Source: Cercis canadensis (Eukaryota; Streptophyta; Magnoliopsida; Fabales; Fabaceae). From it: a DNA stretch of 64,000 nt. The DNA lies in NCBI GenBank assembly GCA_003255065.1, contig QAOA01006880.1, forward strand, positions 6,032 to 70,031. Direction: 5' to 3'. The notes below the pieces were generated by a model that was given only the letters and a program-made list of their open reading frames with translations, was not told where the DNA came from and made no database searches. Both the position numbers and the translations under genes were made by a program. Each line of letters begins with the position of its first letter. Within the stretch, counting starts at the first letter, position 1. Of the stretch, positions 9,457 to 21,013 are shown piece after piece.

Positions 9457-10592
9457 ATGCGAGGTACTCTCGATTCCAGCTCATTAGCTTTTGATCCTGA
9501 GATTGAGAGAACAGCTCGAAGACTTCGCAAGCAAGCTAGAGGAGCAAGACAAGCACAACCGACAGTTATGGCAGAACAAAACTAGAATCCTCCAGTGGAC
9601 AATAATGACAATGGAGCTGCACAAAACCCTCCACCTCGGACGCTCATGGAGTATTCCATCCCAACAGCCGCAGGATGTGGAGCGAGTATAACATGACCAC
9701 CAGTTCAAGCCAATCACTTTGAACTCAAACCAGCTCTGCTTCATCTAGTACAACACAATCAGTTCAGTGGAAATGTGCTAGAAGATCCAAATGGACATAT
9801 AGCAAACTTTATGCAGATTTGTGACACGGTAAAGTTGAATGGGGTCAGTGATGATTCAATTTGACTCAGGCTCTTTCCTTTTTCTGTGTGAGATAAGGCC
9901 AGAAGCTAGTTGGATTCTCAACCAAAGGGCAGCATCACCATTTGGTCAGATTTGGTGAATAAGTTTCTCGCTCGGTATTTTCCTCCTTCCAAATCAGCAA
10001 GGTTGAGGACAGAGATTACTTCATTCCGCCAACAAGATGAAGAATCGTTGAGTGAGGCTTGGGAGCGGTACAATGTATACTGAGAAGATGCCCGCATCAC
10101 TCTTTTGAATTTTGGATCCAAGTCCAGAGTTTTTACAACGGTATGCTTCCTCACACAAAGGCAAATGTGGATGCTGCAGCAGGAGGAGCTGTGAATTATA
10201 AAACTCCGGACCAAGCCTGGGACTTGTTTGAGAAGATGGCTTGTAATGACTACCAAAGTCAAGGAGAGAGATCCATAGTCAAGAGAGGGGTGATGGAAGT
10301 CGGGACATTAGATGCACTGTTAGCCCAGAACAAGTTATTAACACAACAGGTGGCTGAGCTGTCCAAAAAGTTTGAGACTGTCAACGTGAATGTAGTCAAC
10401 TTCTCTCCACCAGTTTGTGATTTCTGTGCAGGGAACCATGTTAATGGAGAATGCCCGGGCAACATGTTTGGCCCTCCATTATCTCAAGAGCAAGTGAACT
10501 ATATGGGAAATCCTCCAAGACCTCAGAATAATCCTTATTCTCCTACCTACAATCCGGGGTGGCGGAATCAATGCATAGGACTATATGTCTGA
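9457..10592 (+). pseudogene. Athila-like gag, truncated and full of stops
   Basis: The ATG at 9457 opens MRGTLDSSSLAFDPEIER. The frame continues through VLEDPNGHIANFMQICD and DKARSW-like residues with at least four in-frame stops (after MAEQN, after GASIT, after DDSI, after PFSV). After frameshifts it continues as FYNGMLPHTKANVDAAAGG and DQAWDLFEKMACNDYQ, then the CDFCAGNHVNGEC zinc knuckle and QVNYMGNPPRP...NPGWRN. These are classic Athila gag landmarks in the right order. Similarity stops near 10585 and no protease or pol follows, so the element is broken there. The ORF at 10059-10592 is only the 3' part of this gene. Confidence 0.85.
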
Positions 10593-12092
10593 TTAATGCG
10601 ATTCCAGTTTCGTAGGAAAGCTAACAGAAAATGTGACATTTCATATGTAAAGCCCAGAAGTTGATTCTTGCGTCTGGACAACTGAAATTCGCGTGCAAGC
10701 AGTCTAGATTTTCTGCATCTGCCCAGCACCGACTTATTCCATTCCTTGGGCCTGCCTATTGGACCAGTACTCGTTTATTGGCCCAACATCTGCTATTTGG
10801 GCCAGCACACATGTCACTAGGGTTTGATCACGTTTTTACTGTTAAAGATTTAGGAAACTAGGTTTATTTTATAATTAAGAAACTCAGAGGTGGCAGTCAG
10901 CTAGTATTTATTCTTAAGTTGTTAAGAAAAATAGGGATCACCACATTACCATAAGAAGCTGCTGCCTCCTGTTGCTGAATTCGTTTTCAAGACTTTTGCT
11001 TTGCTTTAAGCCTTCCATGGAGGGCTAAGTACTTCTGTAATCGATTCAAGAGGAACCAAACTTGCTAATCCAAAGTTCATGTGCTTCAATCCAAGTTTGA
11101 TTTAATACAATTTGAATTACTACTTCTTTCCATCTTCACGTGATTGAAAGGTATTTTGATTTCATGCTTTATATGAATTTAAATCGGTTGATTAGGTTCA
11201 TCACAGTAATCAAATTGATAATCATACTTTAAAGGTTTTTAATATATGGTTAACTTGGACAATTCGTTTCTCAAATTAATTTGTACTTAGTGATATAGAG
11301 TGGTTGCCAAGATTATTAATTCCAAGATTAATTGAATCTTGATTGGTAATTAGTAGGAATTCTAAGTGTTACTGTTAGGGGTTCCAGGTAACATTTAACC
11401 AAGAATTAAATCAGATTTTGGATAATCTTTAGTGAATAAGGACGGATTAAGGTTTGGTTGCCTACTTGAGTTGATTACGTTTTCTCTTATTTGATTAAAT
11501 CCTATTACTGCTTTCTGAATTCTTAATATACTGCATTCAACACAAAAACCCCCTATTTCTGTTTATGCTTGAGTCTTAGTAGATTAGTTGTTTTGGTGAA
11601 TCTTTGGGAGACGACACTAGTTGCATCATATATTACAAGTTAGTTGCAATTAGTATTATAATTTTGTACAGTTCGACACCCGTCAGCATACATAACTCAA
11701 GCTATGCACATCCTCTTCATGAGATTTCACTTTTGTTAGAAACATAAGATGTCGACCTTTTAGTCCATGTAATTTGATTTGATTGATTTAAAGTCAACTA
11801 ATCCCAGAATTTTTGTGAACAAGGCTATTTGAACTTTCAAATTCTGCATTATCCCTGTTTCTGACCTTTGGGCATTGTTTTATTCATAACTCAAGTTATA
11901 CAAAGGGGATTGATGCAATTCTAAATTATTTTGAAAGGTAAGACATGTATATTTCAAATGGTATAGGCTTTGTTACCAAATTCAACCTGTATTATCCTTA
12001 GAAAAATCATAAATTTCGCATCAAATTCTACCATTGTGATTTCTTACATTTGCATGATGTTTTGGGCATAACTTGAGCTTCATGAGTGCTTT
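10593..12092. other. Non-coding stretch, possibly another LTR fragment
   Basis: No protein family is recognised. Between about 10860 and 11700 the sequence has a layout like the U5 part of the neighbouring Athila-like LTRs: AT-rich text with ACAGTTCGACACCCGTC near 11670. No terminal TG/CA pair, TSD or second copy was found, so the identity is open. Confidence 0.3.
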
Positions 12093-12120
12093 TTGCATGA
12101 TTCTAAAGTCATTTGGAAGG

Positions 12121-12168
<48 letters not shown>
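12121..12168. repeat. (TA)n microsatellite
   Basis: About 24 TA units run without interruption. An ORF reading Tyr-Ile repeats through this tract is an artefact of the microsatellite. Confidence 0.95.
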
Positions 12169-12989
12169 GCGTAAATGTGCATCCTTTGTTGATAATTCAT
12201 ATAGGTTATAATATTTTTAACTTATATATCATAGATTTGGAATGCAGTCTCTTTCTTTTGGATCAAGGGAACATTTAATATTTGTACAAACTTACAATAA
12301 ATATTAAAAAAACTATAATGATTAGACTATGACTTTGAAGTTGAATTAAATACATGCTACAATAAACTGATATATTTTTTTTTTGGTAAAATACAATAAA
12401 TTGATATATACATTACATACCATGAACATTGAAATCTATGTGGCTCCCCTCAAAATATTGAAACCCTTCTGATACCTTATCCATATATGTCAACAAATTA
12501 CTAATATAGTATTAAAAGGTATCTTAGTCAATTCTTAAGTGCGTCAGGCATCTACAAGGAAAGCAGGTAGCTGACCCACATGGGGTCTTGTCAACAATAA
12601 AAATAAAAAAGAACTTTATTGTCTTTACCAATGTTAAATGGAAGGTAACCATAGTTTTTCTTGAAAAACTTGTTCCCAAATTGATATATTCACTTATAAC
12701 AAACTTTAGATGAATATGAAGTTTCTACCACTTTGTTTTCTTTAAGGACCACAATTAAGACTTATAACAAATTTTGTCTGCTAATAGGCATAATTCATAT
12801 TAAATTAGTCTCTATTCAATATTGCCGACTAAAAGTATTTGACTTGTGAACTTGTTTTATATAAATATGTTGAGAAGTGGAGAAGCATTCATTGACCAAT
12901 AGCTGCATCCACCCCAGCCTCAGAGTTAGCAACGCAATTCCTTGGTATACCTACCTGATTCTCATTTTCTCAACTTAATTGGAGAGATC
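12169..12989 (+). promoter_or_regulatory. Upstream region of the GH18-like gene, with TATA box
   Basis: This AT-rich region has a TATA-like TATATAAATA at 12858-12867, about 130 bp before the ATG at 12990, a normal plant spacing for promoter plus 5' UTR. No other gene is seen here. Confidence 0.5.
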
Positions 12990-13844
12990 ATGAGTGACCA
13001 ATCCTGTTCACCATTTCCTGTTTTCCGGGAATATATAGGAGCAAAGCCTCCTAATGCTCTTTTTCCCATCAAGTTTTCAGATTTGGAGCCCGTGATCATT
13101 CTCTGTCCAAAAGTGCAATTCCACTTCATTCTCTGCTTTGCTAGAGACTACGACGACAACGATTGTGCCACCAATGGCAATTTCTTACCTCATTGGGACC
13201 AAACCAATTTTAGTCCTGCAGAAGTTGAAAACATCAAATCCAAATACAAAAACGTCAAAGTAGTGCTGGGTATTGGATCGCGTGATGAAAAATTCCCTTT
13301 TTGTCCTACAAATAATGCTACCTGGGCTTCTACTTCTTCATGTTCTATACAGAAGATCATCAATGAGTATCACTTGGATGGTGCTGAGGTCAACTATGAA
13401 AGTATTTGTGCAGGAAAATATGACTTTGCTGATTGCATAGGAGAGCTTCTAAAGACATTGAAGGAGGCAAATTCAGAATCCATTATTTCTATAGCTCCAT
13501 CTGTTAATCTTCAATGTCATTACCTTGCCTTGTATGAGAAATACAAGGGCTATATAGACATGGTGGACTACCAGATCTATACTCATCGCCCCTACCCGCT
13601 GACAATGGAAGAATTTTTTAAAATCTATGATGAAAAAAAGAAGAATTATGATAATCTCTTGGTGGGTTTGAGCACTGATATGAAAGACTTTGCTGTCCAA
13701 CAAGGACCTGTGTTCGACCAGGTAATATCAAAGCTTAAGGCAGATGGAAAACTTAAGGGCATTTTTATTTGGTTGGCTGATGACTCGAAACCAAACACAT
13801 TATTCGCCTACGAAGTGAAATCAGTAACTGTTTTGGGAATGTAG
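12990..13844 (+). CDS. GH18 chitinase-like protein (RuBisCO-associated-protein/narbonin-like)
   Basis: The single uninterrupted ORF gives 284 residues from the first ATG at 12990. Upstream in-frame codons contain no ATG, so this start is preferred. The opening FREYIGAKPPN, then VQFHFILCFARDY, NVKVVLGIGS, the LDGAEVNYES motif, ISIAPS, YIDMVDYQIY and GIFIWLADDS follow the order of the GH18 TIM barrel. They match the plant 'chitinase 2-like'/RuBisCO-associated-protein group best. The catalytic consensus DxxDxDxE reads D-G-A-E-V-N-Y-E, so the last Glu is kept and the two inner Asp are changed to Glu and Asn. Chitinase activity is therefore doubtful, and a storage or lectin-like role as in narbonins is possible. 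No obvious signal peptide is seen. Size is about right for the family. Confidence 0.85.
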   Translation: MSDQSCSPFPVFREYIGAKPPNALFPIKFSDLEPVIILCPKVQFHFILCFARDYDDNDCATNGNFLPHWDQTNFSPAEVENIKSKYKNVKVVLGIGSRDEKFPFCPTNNATWASTSSCSIQKIINEYHLDGAEVNYESICAGKYDFADCIGELLKTLKEANSESIISIAPSVNLQCHYLALYEKYKGYIDMVDYQIYTHRPYPLTMEEFFKIYDEKKKNYDNLLVGLSTDMKDFAVQQGPVFDQVISKLKADGKLKGIFIWLADDSKPNTLFAYEVKSVTVLGM

Positions 13845-14840
13845 GCACATGCCACAACTATAAGCTCATTGCTAATGAGTTTCTGTTGAATCACTTTGAT
13901 TATATGTGGAAATATGTATGAATAAGGTCTATGGTCACTTTACTAGTCACTTAGCTTTACCAGGCTAGTGGCAGATGTGTGATCTTCCTTATTTCGCATT
14001 TTCGTTAGATAAGCAAGTTGAAACTAAAATAAGTACGTTTGTAATATCAGTGAATAAGACTCATGAATTCTATTTGATGGAGCATGAGTAGTAGATGATT
14101 TGAACAAGTATCTGCCTTTGAGGCTAGTTTCTTGTCATCTAGTTTCGAAATATGATGTGTGTTATATATGTATGAATTTATCTCTGGATTTATATGTATT
14201 TCGTGTATTAGTCTGGAATTTTATATGTTCATATTATCTTTTGTGACAATTTAGTCTTACTTCTATTGAGCTTAGCAATGTTTAAATATTAGTACCCTAA
14301 TTAGGGTTCCTAGCCAAGGGGCATTCCAATGGATGGTCCATATAACAGTATTTAGAAGTCTCAAATTCACATCTTCGATTCAATAGTGCAAATTTGAATA
14401 GACAAGAAATTAAAAAAAAAAAAAAAAGTACATAAACAGGATGGAAAAAATAAATTTATTTTTAAGCAATAATTGCCATGAAAATTGAAAGTAATAAAAA
14501 AAAAAGTATGTTTGAATCCTAAATTTAGTGTTGAAGATAATAATAATAATTTAGTTTTATTGTTTCCATATAAAGTCTTCTTGAATCTTCTCTTAATAGA
14601 TTAATCTTTTAAATTAATTAATTGATTCTTTAATATAATATGAGAGTCTCTTTGACCAAATAATTTAAAATTCGATCCTTGTTGTTACTATTTTTCATAA
14701 TTAAAAATTAAAATTTTACCACAAGATAAGATTCATCTATGCAAAGGGGTGATAGTAGGCACAAAACCATTCTCATTCTTTTTCTGAATAACTTAATCCT
14801 CTAGAATAATTATTCTTTCATACGCTGTATCTTCAAAATA
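13845..14840. other. 3' flank of the GH18-like gene
   Basis: AT-rich, non-coding. A candidate 3' UTR runs to about 14290, followed by A-rich tracts (14410-14425, 14495-14505). No element ends or genes were found. Confidence 0.5.
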
Positions 14841-14920
14841 TAGGAGATCATCGATAAACTATGACAACATTAGTGCTGAAAAGGATGACTTGCTGATTCA
14901 ATAGGCAAGCTTATAAAGAG
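14841..14920 (+). pseudogene. GH18-like gene relic, part 1
   Basis: About 80 bases match the gene at 13368-13460. AGGAGATCATCGAT corresponds to AGAAGATCATCAAT. Then AACTATGA, TAGTGCTG, GATGACTT-GCTGATT, ATAGGCAAGCTT and TAAAGAG follow in the same order, with a deletion over the codons of the catalytic motif. It has frameshifts and cannot code. It is the same strand as the intact gene. Confidence 0.7.
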
Positions 14921-17360
14921 GATGATGGATTAATATTCACATTAAGTTATTCATTCAAATATGAGTACATAATAATGTGAACAAACGTAAGAAAAGAAAT
15001 ATAATATGCTAGCAAAAATATATATAAGTTGGTATAGAATACTGCTAGGAATATAATAAAGTCATCTGCCTCATACTTGAATTCTTCGTATTTAAGAATG
15101 AGATATATATATATATATATAAAGAAGAGGTAGAGTTCAATTTAATTTACGTTGAAATATGGACTATACTAATTTCCTCGCTTTGCCATTATGTGGTTTT
15201 GGCTGGTTGACTAATAAGTCAGATAACATCAAGGTTTAGCTAGGAATCTTATCTGGTGATCAATCCCAGACATAACTAATTGCTATGGAGAGAGCAAGAG
15301 AGTAATTTAAATAAATTTTCCTTCATCATATATAAAGGACAAATTAATTAATCAAATCAAGGTTGTTATAACCAATTTTAAATCCAAATTAATAAATGCA
15401 CATGACAAAGTCTAGTTGCTCCAAATAAATAAAAATAAGTTTGAATATATTTCATCAGTTGTGACATCAATGTGTGATATACTATACCTAAGTAATCTAC
15501 TCGGTTCCGTATGAAGATAAATTGTAGACTAAAATAGGCGAATAATTAATGCATGCAAAGACATATATAATTAACAAGACAATAAGAGTAAAATTAAAAA
15601 GGTATTATATTTCTTGGCTACAGGAGGAGTCTATGAAAAATATTATATAAAAGACAAGTCAATAGATGATGGTTGTTACAATTACTTAAAAACTCTTTTA
15701 TATTCACATAAATGAATATTGCACTTGGCTGGTAGCCAATTTTATCAAGAGTGTTGTTTTTGTGTTTTCTACAATGGAGTGCAATGCGTTAGAGAGGAGT
15801 AATGTTATTTAGCGAAACAAAATATGCTAGAATTATGCCAAATATCAATTGTGGTTGTTGAATGAAACAAAGTGATAGGGATAATATATACATCTAAAGA
15901 TAGTTTATAAGTCTGTATACCAAACATTTTCCATTAGAGAAATGGGAGTAAAGTAGGTAACCGAAATAAAACCATTAATATCAACAGGGGCGGAGCTTCT
16001 AATTAAGGGACCGAAATACAACTATAACTTTGTGTAAATGAGCTCTTTAAGAACTTTTTTTTTTTTTTTTTTTTTTAAAATAAAGCCTTGAATACAGGAC
16101 CCTCTCCTTACAAAGACAGCCTTGTGAATTACTTCAACTTTAGTGGTCTGGCTCTCTGGCTTATCCCAATGGACATGCTGAGAGCAAGAAGTAGAAGAAT
16201 AAAATAGAGTAAATTAATGAGCATTGAAATGATCATACTCAAACCTCACAGTAGCAAAGAGAAAAGTATGTTCTGATCAATCTGCACCATTAATTGTCCT
16301 GCTTTTTTATTTCTACGATTACAATTAGTGAGACAAATAGTCAGATTGGCAATCGTAGATATATAGTGCTTAGAGTTTCATTCATTTGAGTCGTCAGGCT
16401 ATTTCGAATTCTCATAAGTATATTAAGCAGAAAACTAGAATAGAAGAAAATTTAAAATTTGACCAAGTCCAAATTTAATAAAAACTCAACCTTTTATGTC
16501 ATTGGTACAAAAAACCCAACAGATGACAGACAATCTGCGCATTATTCAGAAAAATTGACTTTAGTTGTTGTCCAACAGTGCATGAAGGGTTCTGGTTCGG
16601 CTTGTATTTCTTTGTTTCTCCCTCAATTACTTATTTTCATTTTATCATGTTCTCCAGAAAGGAAATCTCATATATTAATTTCTCATTCAAACAATTAAAC
16701 AACCATAGATTCTAGATGTTGCTTACATAACATTTAACTCTTCCTTTCAAATAATTCATTTTTGCTCCTCATTACTTTAATAAGCATGTAATGTGCACAA
16801 AATGGGGCTTGACCACTTCAAAAGATTTTTCTCATTATTTTTCAAAAGAAATCGATCTTAAACACCTCGATTCTGAGTGTATATATTATAAAGTTCTGAC
16901 AACCATCATTTTATATATGGTAGCTTCTAGATGATTGATGTAAGCTTAAAAATTGATCTAAGCATCCATTAAACAATACAAAATCCATGTACCCGCTGTG
17001 ACAACAAGATTTTGTTTGCTTTTAACCGTAAAGGTATTCTTGAGCCAATCTTCATAAATTGAGAGTATAAAACTAAGTTCCTTTCTGGGTGATCTTACGA
17101 TATCCCCTAAATTGGCATGGTGCATATAGAGAAAAATCATGTGGAGGGAGTGGGAAAATATTGTATGCCATTTTAGCTTACCAGGTTTGAAAAATCAATT
17201 CATGCAAATTGAGAAAAATAATTTCAAATTATATTTACAAATAAATTTATATTGTAGTTCATTTACATGTTTCTTCCGTACTATATAACAAGCTCGCAAC
17301 TAAGGATAAACGAGAATGGGAAGAAATGTAGAAGACATGTTACTGATCTTTGTGGGGAAA
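14921..17360. other. AT-rich intergenic stretch
   Basis: It holds a short (TA)n at 15107-15120, a poly-T run at 16049-16073 and GGGGCGGAGCTTCTAATT near 15987. The last resembles the start of some plant dispersed repeats, but no matching end was found. A 79-codon ORF at 16459-16698 starts with TTG and has no recognisable domain. No gene can be supported. Confidence 0.5.
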
Positions 17361-17698
17361 TGATATGAACACTAGGGAAAACGGAACGTAGAACAGAGGA
17401 AGCACAGAGAAAGAGGAAGAATCAAAGAAAATTACTTAATCCATTTTTCTGATGGTTATTTCTTCTCTTTATCCCTTTTATATCATTGTACACGTGTATG
17501 CCTAACAGAATCAGTTATTACACTTACACCCTTTCTAAAAGAAATAGTTACAGGTAATCCTACTCTCTAAACCTCATTGGTTTCCTAATTTCTAGTTTGA
17601 CCTTGCTCTTCGTAACTGTAGTTTCCTCCTCATCTAATTGGTTGGACCTTACTTCTTGTTGACGTGAGTCCTCTACTTCCTGACCAATGCCCATATCA
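17361..17698 (-). repeat. 3' LTR of the chromovirus, overlapping the pol end
   Basis: This 338-bp LTR matches 20676-21013 and carries a TATA-like TATAAAAGGG on the minus strand near 17480. The polypurine tract AAGGGGGGGATAT (minus strand) abuts it at 17699-17711. The integrase ORF runs on into the LTR and stops at 17560, so the last 46 or so residues are LTR-encoded. Confidence 0.88.
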
Positions 17699-19158
17699 AT
17701 ATCCCCCCCTTCCACCTCAACCTTGTCCTCAAGGTTGAATTCAGGATAAGCAGCAGCAAAATTATCCTCATCTTCCCCCGTTGCTGAGCTTTGTGGAATG
17801 CCTTTCCATTCAACCAGAATCTGCTGTATTGGTTGGCCATCACGAGTTCCCATTCGATGTTGCAACACTTGCAAGGGTTCCATAATGGGGTGAGAGCTTA
17901 CAATCTCTAGAGGCAATGGCAAGGGTACCTCTGTGGTATCGCCATAAAATTTCTTAAGCAATGAAATATGAAATACATCATGTATGCGAGCAGTAGGCGG
18001 TAACTTGAGTTGATAAGCGACCTGTCCCACCCTTTGGAGAACTTGATAGGGCCCAAAGTAGAGTCTAGCTAACTTGTGTGAAGCACGGTTAGCCAAACTT
18101 CCTTGACGATAGGGCTGCAATTTAATTAGCACCATGTCACCCACTTTAAAAGACACATCTCTTCGCTTCAAATCTGCATGGCGCTTCATGTCTGCGCGTG
18201 CCTTGGTTAAATTCTGCTTCAACTGCAGGAGTAGGTCTTGACGATGTGATAACACACGGTCAACCAAGTCCACTTGTGCAGATGAAGGGATGTAGTCCAG
18301 AAGTGATGGTGGTTCTCTCCCAAAAACTGCTTTGAATGGGGTCATTCCAGCAGCTGTATGAAAGGCTGTGTTATAGCAGTATTCTGCCCAATGTAAAATT
18401 CTAGACCACTGTTTAGGCTGATCAGCTACAAAACAACGCAAATACTGTTCTAGCACGCGATTCACGACTTCAAATTGGCCATCCGTTTGCGGATGATATG
18501 CAGTACTCCGCTTGAGCTTAGTGCCACTGAGAGTAAACAACTCAGACCAAAATTTACTTAAGAACACTGCATCTCGATCAGAAACTATGGACCGAGGTAA
18601 TCCATGCAATTTATAGACCATTTGTGCGAACAAATCTGCAACTTTAGGTGCTGAGTAAGTCTTTGGTAATGTCCCAAAATGAGCTTGTTTAGAGAACCTA
18701 TCCACAACCACCAAAATGGTAGAATAGCCATGAGAAGTAGGAAGTCCCATAATGAAGTCCATAGCCACATCTTCCCAAATCTGCTCTGGGATAGGCAATG
18801 GTTGCAGCAGTCCCCCAGGAGATTGAGTGGAGTATTTGGTTTGTTGACACACAACACATTGCTGCACGAAGGCCTTAATAGTGGTTCGCATCCCAAGCCA
18901 CGTGAAAGAGGCACTGATTCTGGTTGTGGTTTTCTGAATGCCGCCATGGCCCCCTGACAGTGTGGAATGTGACTCAACCAACACCTGTTGAACTAACGAA
19001 GAGGAAGGATCTAGCAGTAGTTTCCCACGCAACAGTAATAGGCCATTTCTGGTCTCATAATCAACATACTTCGATGGATCCTCCCTTATGGCCTTATATA
19101 ATGACTGAAAAAATTCAGAACTGACATTTTCCTGTCTAAGTTGATCTAGCAACTGAAA
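17560..19158 (-). pseudogene. Chromovirus integrase with chromodomain-like C-terminus
   Basis: A 530-residue open stretch reads from 19152 on the minus strand. It has an HHCC-type zinc region (HSTLSGGHGG, CVVCQQTK), a DDE core with Asp in AMDFIMGLP, Asp in VSDRDAVF and Glu in DGQFEVVNR, then the GDMVLIKLQPYRQ...KLARLYFGPYQVL module typical of Reina-like chromoviruses. The end, ILVEWKGIPQSSATGEDEDNF, is chromodomain-like, but the usual Trp before Glu is Gly. The integrase itself reads without breaks. A TGA just upstream (about 19159) separates it from the RNase H in the same frame. Confidence 0.88.
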
Positions 19159-20654
19159 TCACACCTGTGACAATGTTAAAAATTGCATGATCACCCCATC
19201 AGGTTGCCTTGATAAAGCATCTGGGACTCTGTTGTCTTTCCCTGGTTTGTAGGTGATTGTATATTGAAATCCCAGTAATTTTGCCAAATAATGTTGTTGC
19301 TCCGGGGTCTGTATGATCTGATCAAGCAAGGCGCGAAGACTCTTGTGATCAGTTCGGATGATTAATTTCCTACCCAGCAAATATTGTCGCCACTTCTTAA
19401 CTGCTTCTGTAATAGCATATAATTCCCGAACATAGGCTGAAGCAGTTTGCATGCGTAAGGAGAGTTTCTTGCTAAAGTAAGAGACCGGATGCTCATGTTG
19501 TAATAGCACTGCACCAATGCCAACATTGGAGGCATCTGTTTCTAAAATAAAATCCTTGTCAAAATTAGGCAGAACCAGAACTGGAGCGGAAGTCATGGCT
19601 AGTTTCAAGTACTCAAAAGTTGATTGTGCTTGTGAATCCCAAACAAAAGAGTCTTTTTTTAAAAGATCAGTCAAAGGGGTTGCAATTGTGGCATATGAAC
19701 GTACAAAACGTCTATAATAACCTGTTAAGCCCAGAAATCCCCTTAATTCCTTGAGGTTCTGTGGAACAGGCCACTCTACCATTGCCCAAATTTTTTCTTG
19801 ATCCATACTAACTCCTGAACCTGAGACAACATGACCCAAATAGTCCACTGACTCTTGTACAAAAGAACATTTGCTTTTTTTAACAAAGAACTGGTTATCT
19901 CGTAGTGTCTGCAATACTAGTTGAAGATGAGCTATGTGTGAGTCAAGGGTGCTGCTGTAGATCAGTATATCATAAAAAAAACTACAACAAATTTCTGCAA
20001 AAAAGGTTGCAAGATGAAGTTCATCATAGCTTGAAATGTAGAAGGTACATTTGTTAAACCAAAAGGCATAACTAAAAATTCATAGTGGCCTTGATGGGTT
20101 CTAAATGCTGTCTTATGAATATTTGAAGGTTTCACTCTTATTTGGTGGTACCCAGCCCTTAGATTCAGTTTGGAAAATAGTTTAGAACCTCCCAATTCGT
20201 CCATCAACTCATCAGCTGTAGGAATAGGGAACCTATCCTTGACGGTGATATTGTTGAGTGCTCTATAATCCACACAAAATCTCCAAGTGCCATCTTTTTT
20301 TTTAACTAGTAAAACCGGGGAAGAAAAAGGACTGGTGCTAGGACGTATAATACCTGAGCTCAGCATTTCAGAGACCATTTTGTCAATTTCTCCCTTTTGA
20401 AAGTGAGGATAACGATATGGCCTGACCTTAACTGGGGCTGCATTCGAGCATAAGTGAATCTCATGGTCCATCTGTCGAAATGGTGGTAAGGACTGTGGTT
20501 CCTCAAACAAATCACTAAACTCTTTTAACAGTGCTTGCAGTTCACCTTCCTCCTGTTGTGGCGTTTCAGTCCTTGTAGTAGGAATTAAAGTTATCTGGAA
20601 GAGAGATGCAATGGCTCCTTGAGTTTGTAACTTGCGGAACTGGTTCAAAGACAT
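19159..20654 (-). pseudogene. Chromovirus reverse transcriptase and RNase H, frameshift in the catalytic box
   Basis: From 20654 the minus strand reads DHEIHLCSNAAPVKVRPYRYP, DGTWRFCVDYRALN, DRFPIPTADEL, FSKLNLRAGYHQIRV and MPFGLTNVPSTFQ. It then breaks at FVVVFF, where FFDDIL is expected. One missing G in a T-run (near 19972-19979) shifts the frame, and coding resumes as LRDNQFFVKKSKC, RGFLGLTGYYRRFV and the RNase H motifs FILETDASNVGIGA, YAITEAV and IRTDHKSL. The N-terminal protease and all of gag are missing. Asp-for-Gly in KLNLRAGYHQ (usual KLDLRAGYHQ) is also changed, to Asn. Confidence 0.88.
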
Positions 20655-20675
20655 AGGCTAACAGAGGAAGCACAG

Positions 20676-21013
20676 AGATATGAACACTGGGGAAAAGGGA
20701 ACATAGAACAGAGAAAGCACAGAGAAAGAGGAAGAATCAAAGAAAATTACTTAATCCATTTTTCTGATGGTTATTTCTTCTCTTTATCCCTTTTATATCA
20801 TTGTACACGTGTATGCCTAACAGAATCAGTTATTACACTTACACCCTTTCTAACAGAAATAGTTACAGGTAATCCTACTCTCTAAACCTCATTGGTTTCC
20901 TAATTTCTCGTTTGACCTTGCTCTTCGTAACTGTAGTTTCCTCCTCATCTAATTGGTTGGACCTTACTTCTTGTTGACGTGAGTCCTCTACTTCCTGACC
21001 AATGCCCATATCA
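20676..21013 (-). repeat. 5' LTR of the chromovirus with junction scar
   Basis: It matches the 3' LTR except for a few substitutions and the inner end. There the first bases (TG expected) are replaced by the tail of AACAGAGGAAGCACAGAG, an 18-mer that also occurs inside the LTR. This marks the deletion joint that removed the primer site, gag and protease. Confidence 0.85.

Noticed and set aside
9491..9691. Plus-strand ORF and its minus-strand partner near the Athila gag start
   Set aside because: The true gag frame starts at ATG 9457 and passes these stretches in a different frame, with recognisable Athila residues.
12093..12278. ORF with Tyr-Ile repeats
   Set aside because: Translation of the (TA)n microsatellite.
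16459..16698. 79-codon ORF
   Set aside because: Starts with TTG, has no domain, no promoter or splice context, and lies in AT-rich spacer.
20844..21013. Apparent second integrase C-terminus next to the chromovirus
   Set aside because: It is the LTR copy of the pol end, because the LTRs include this coding part. It is not a tandem second element.
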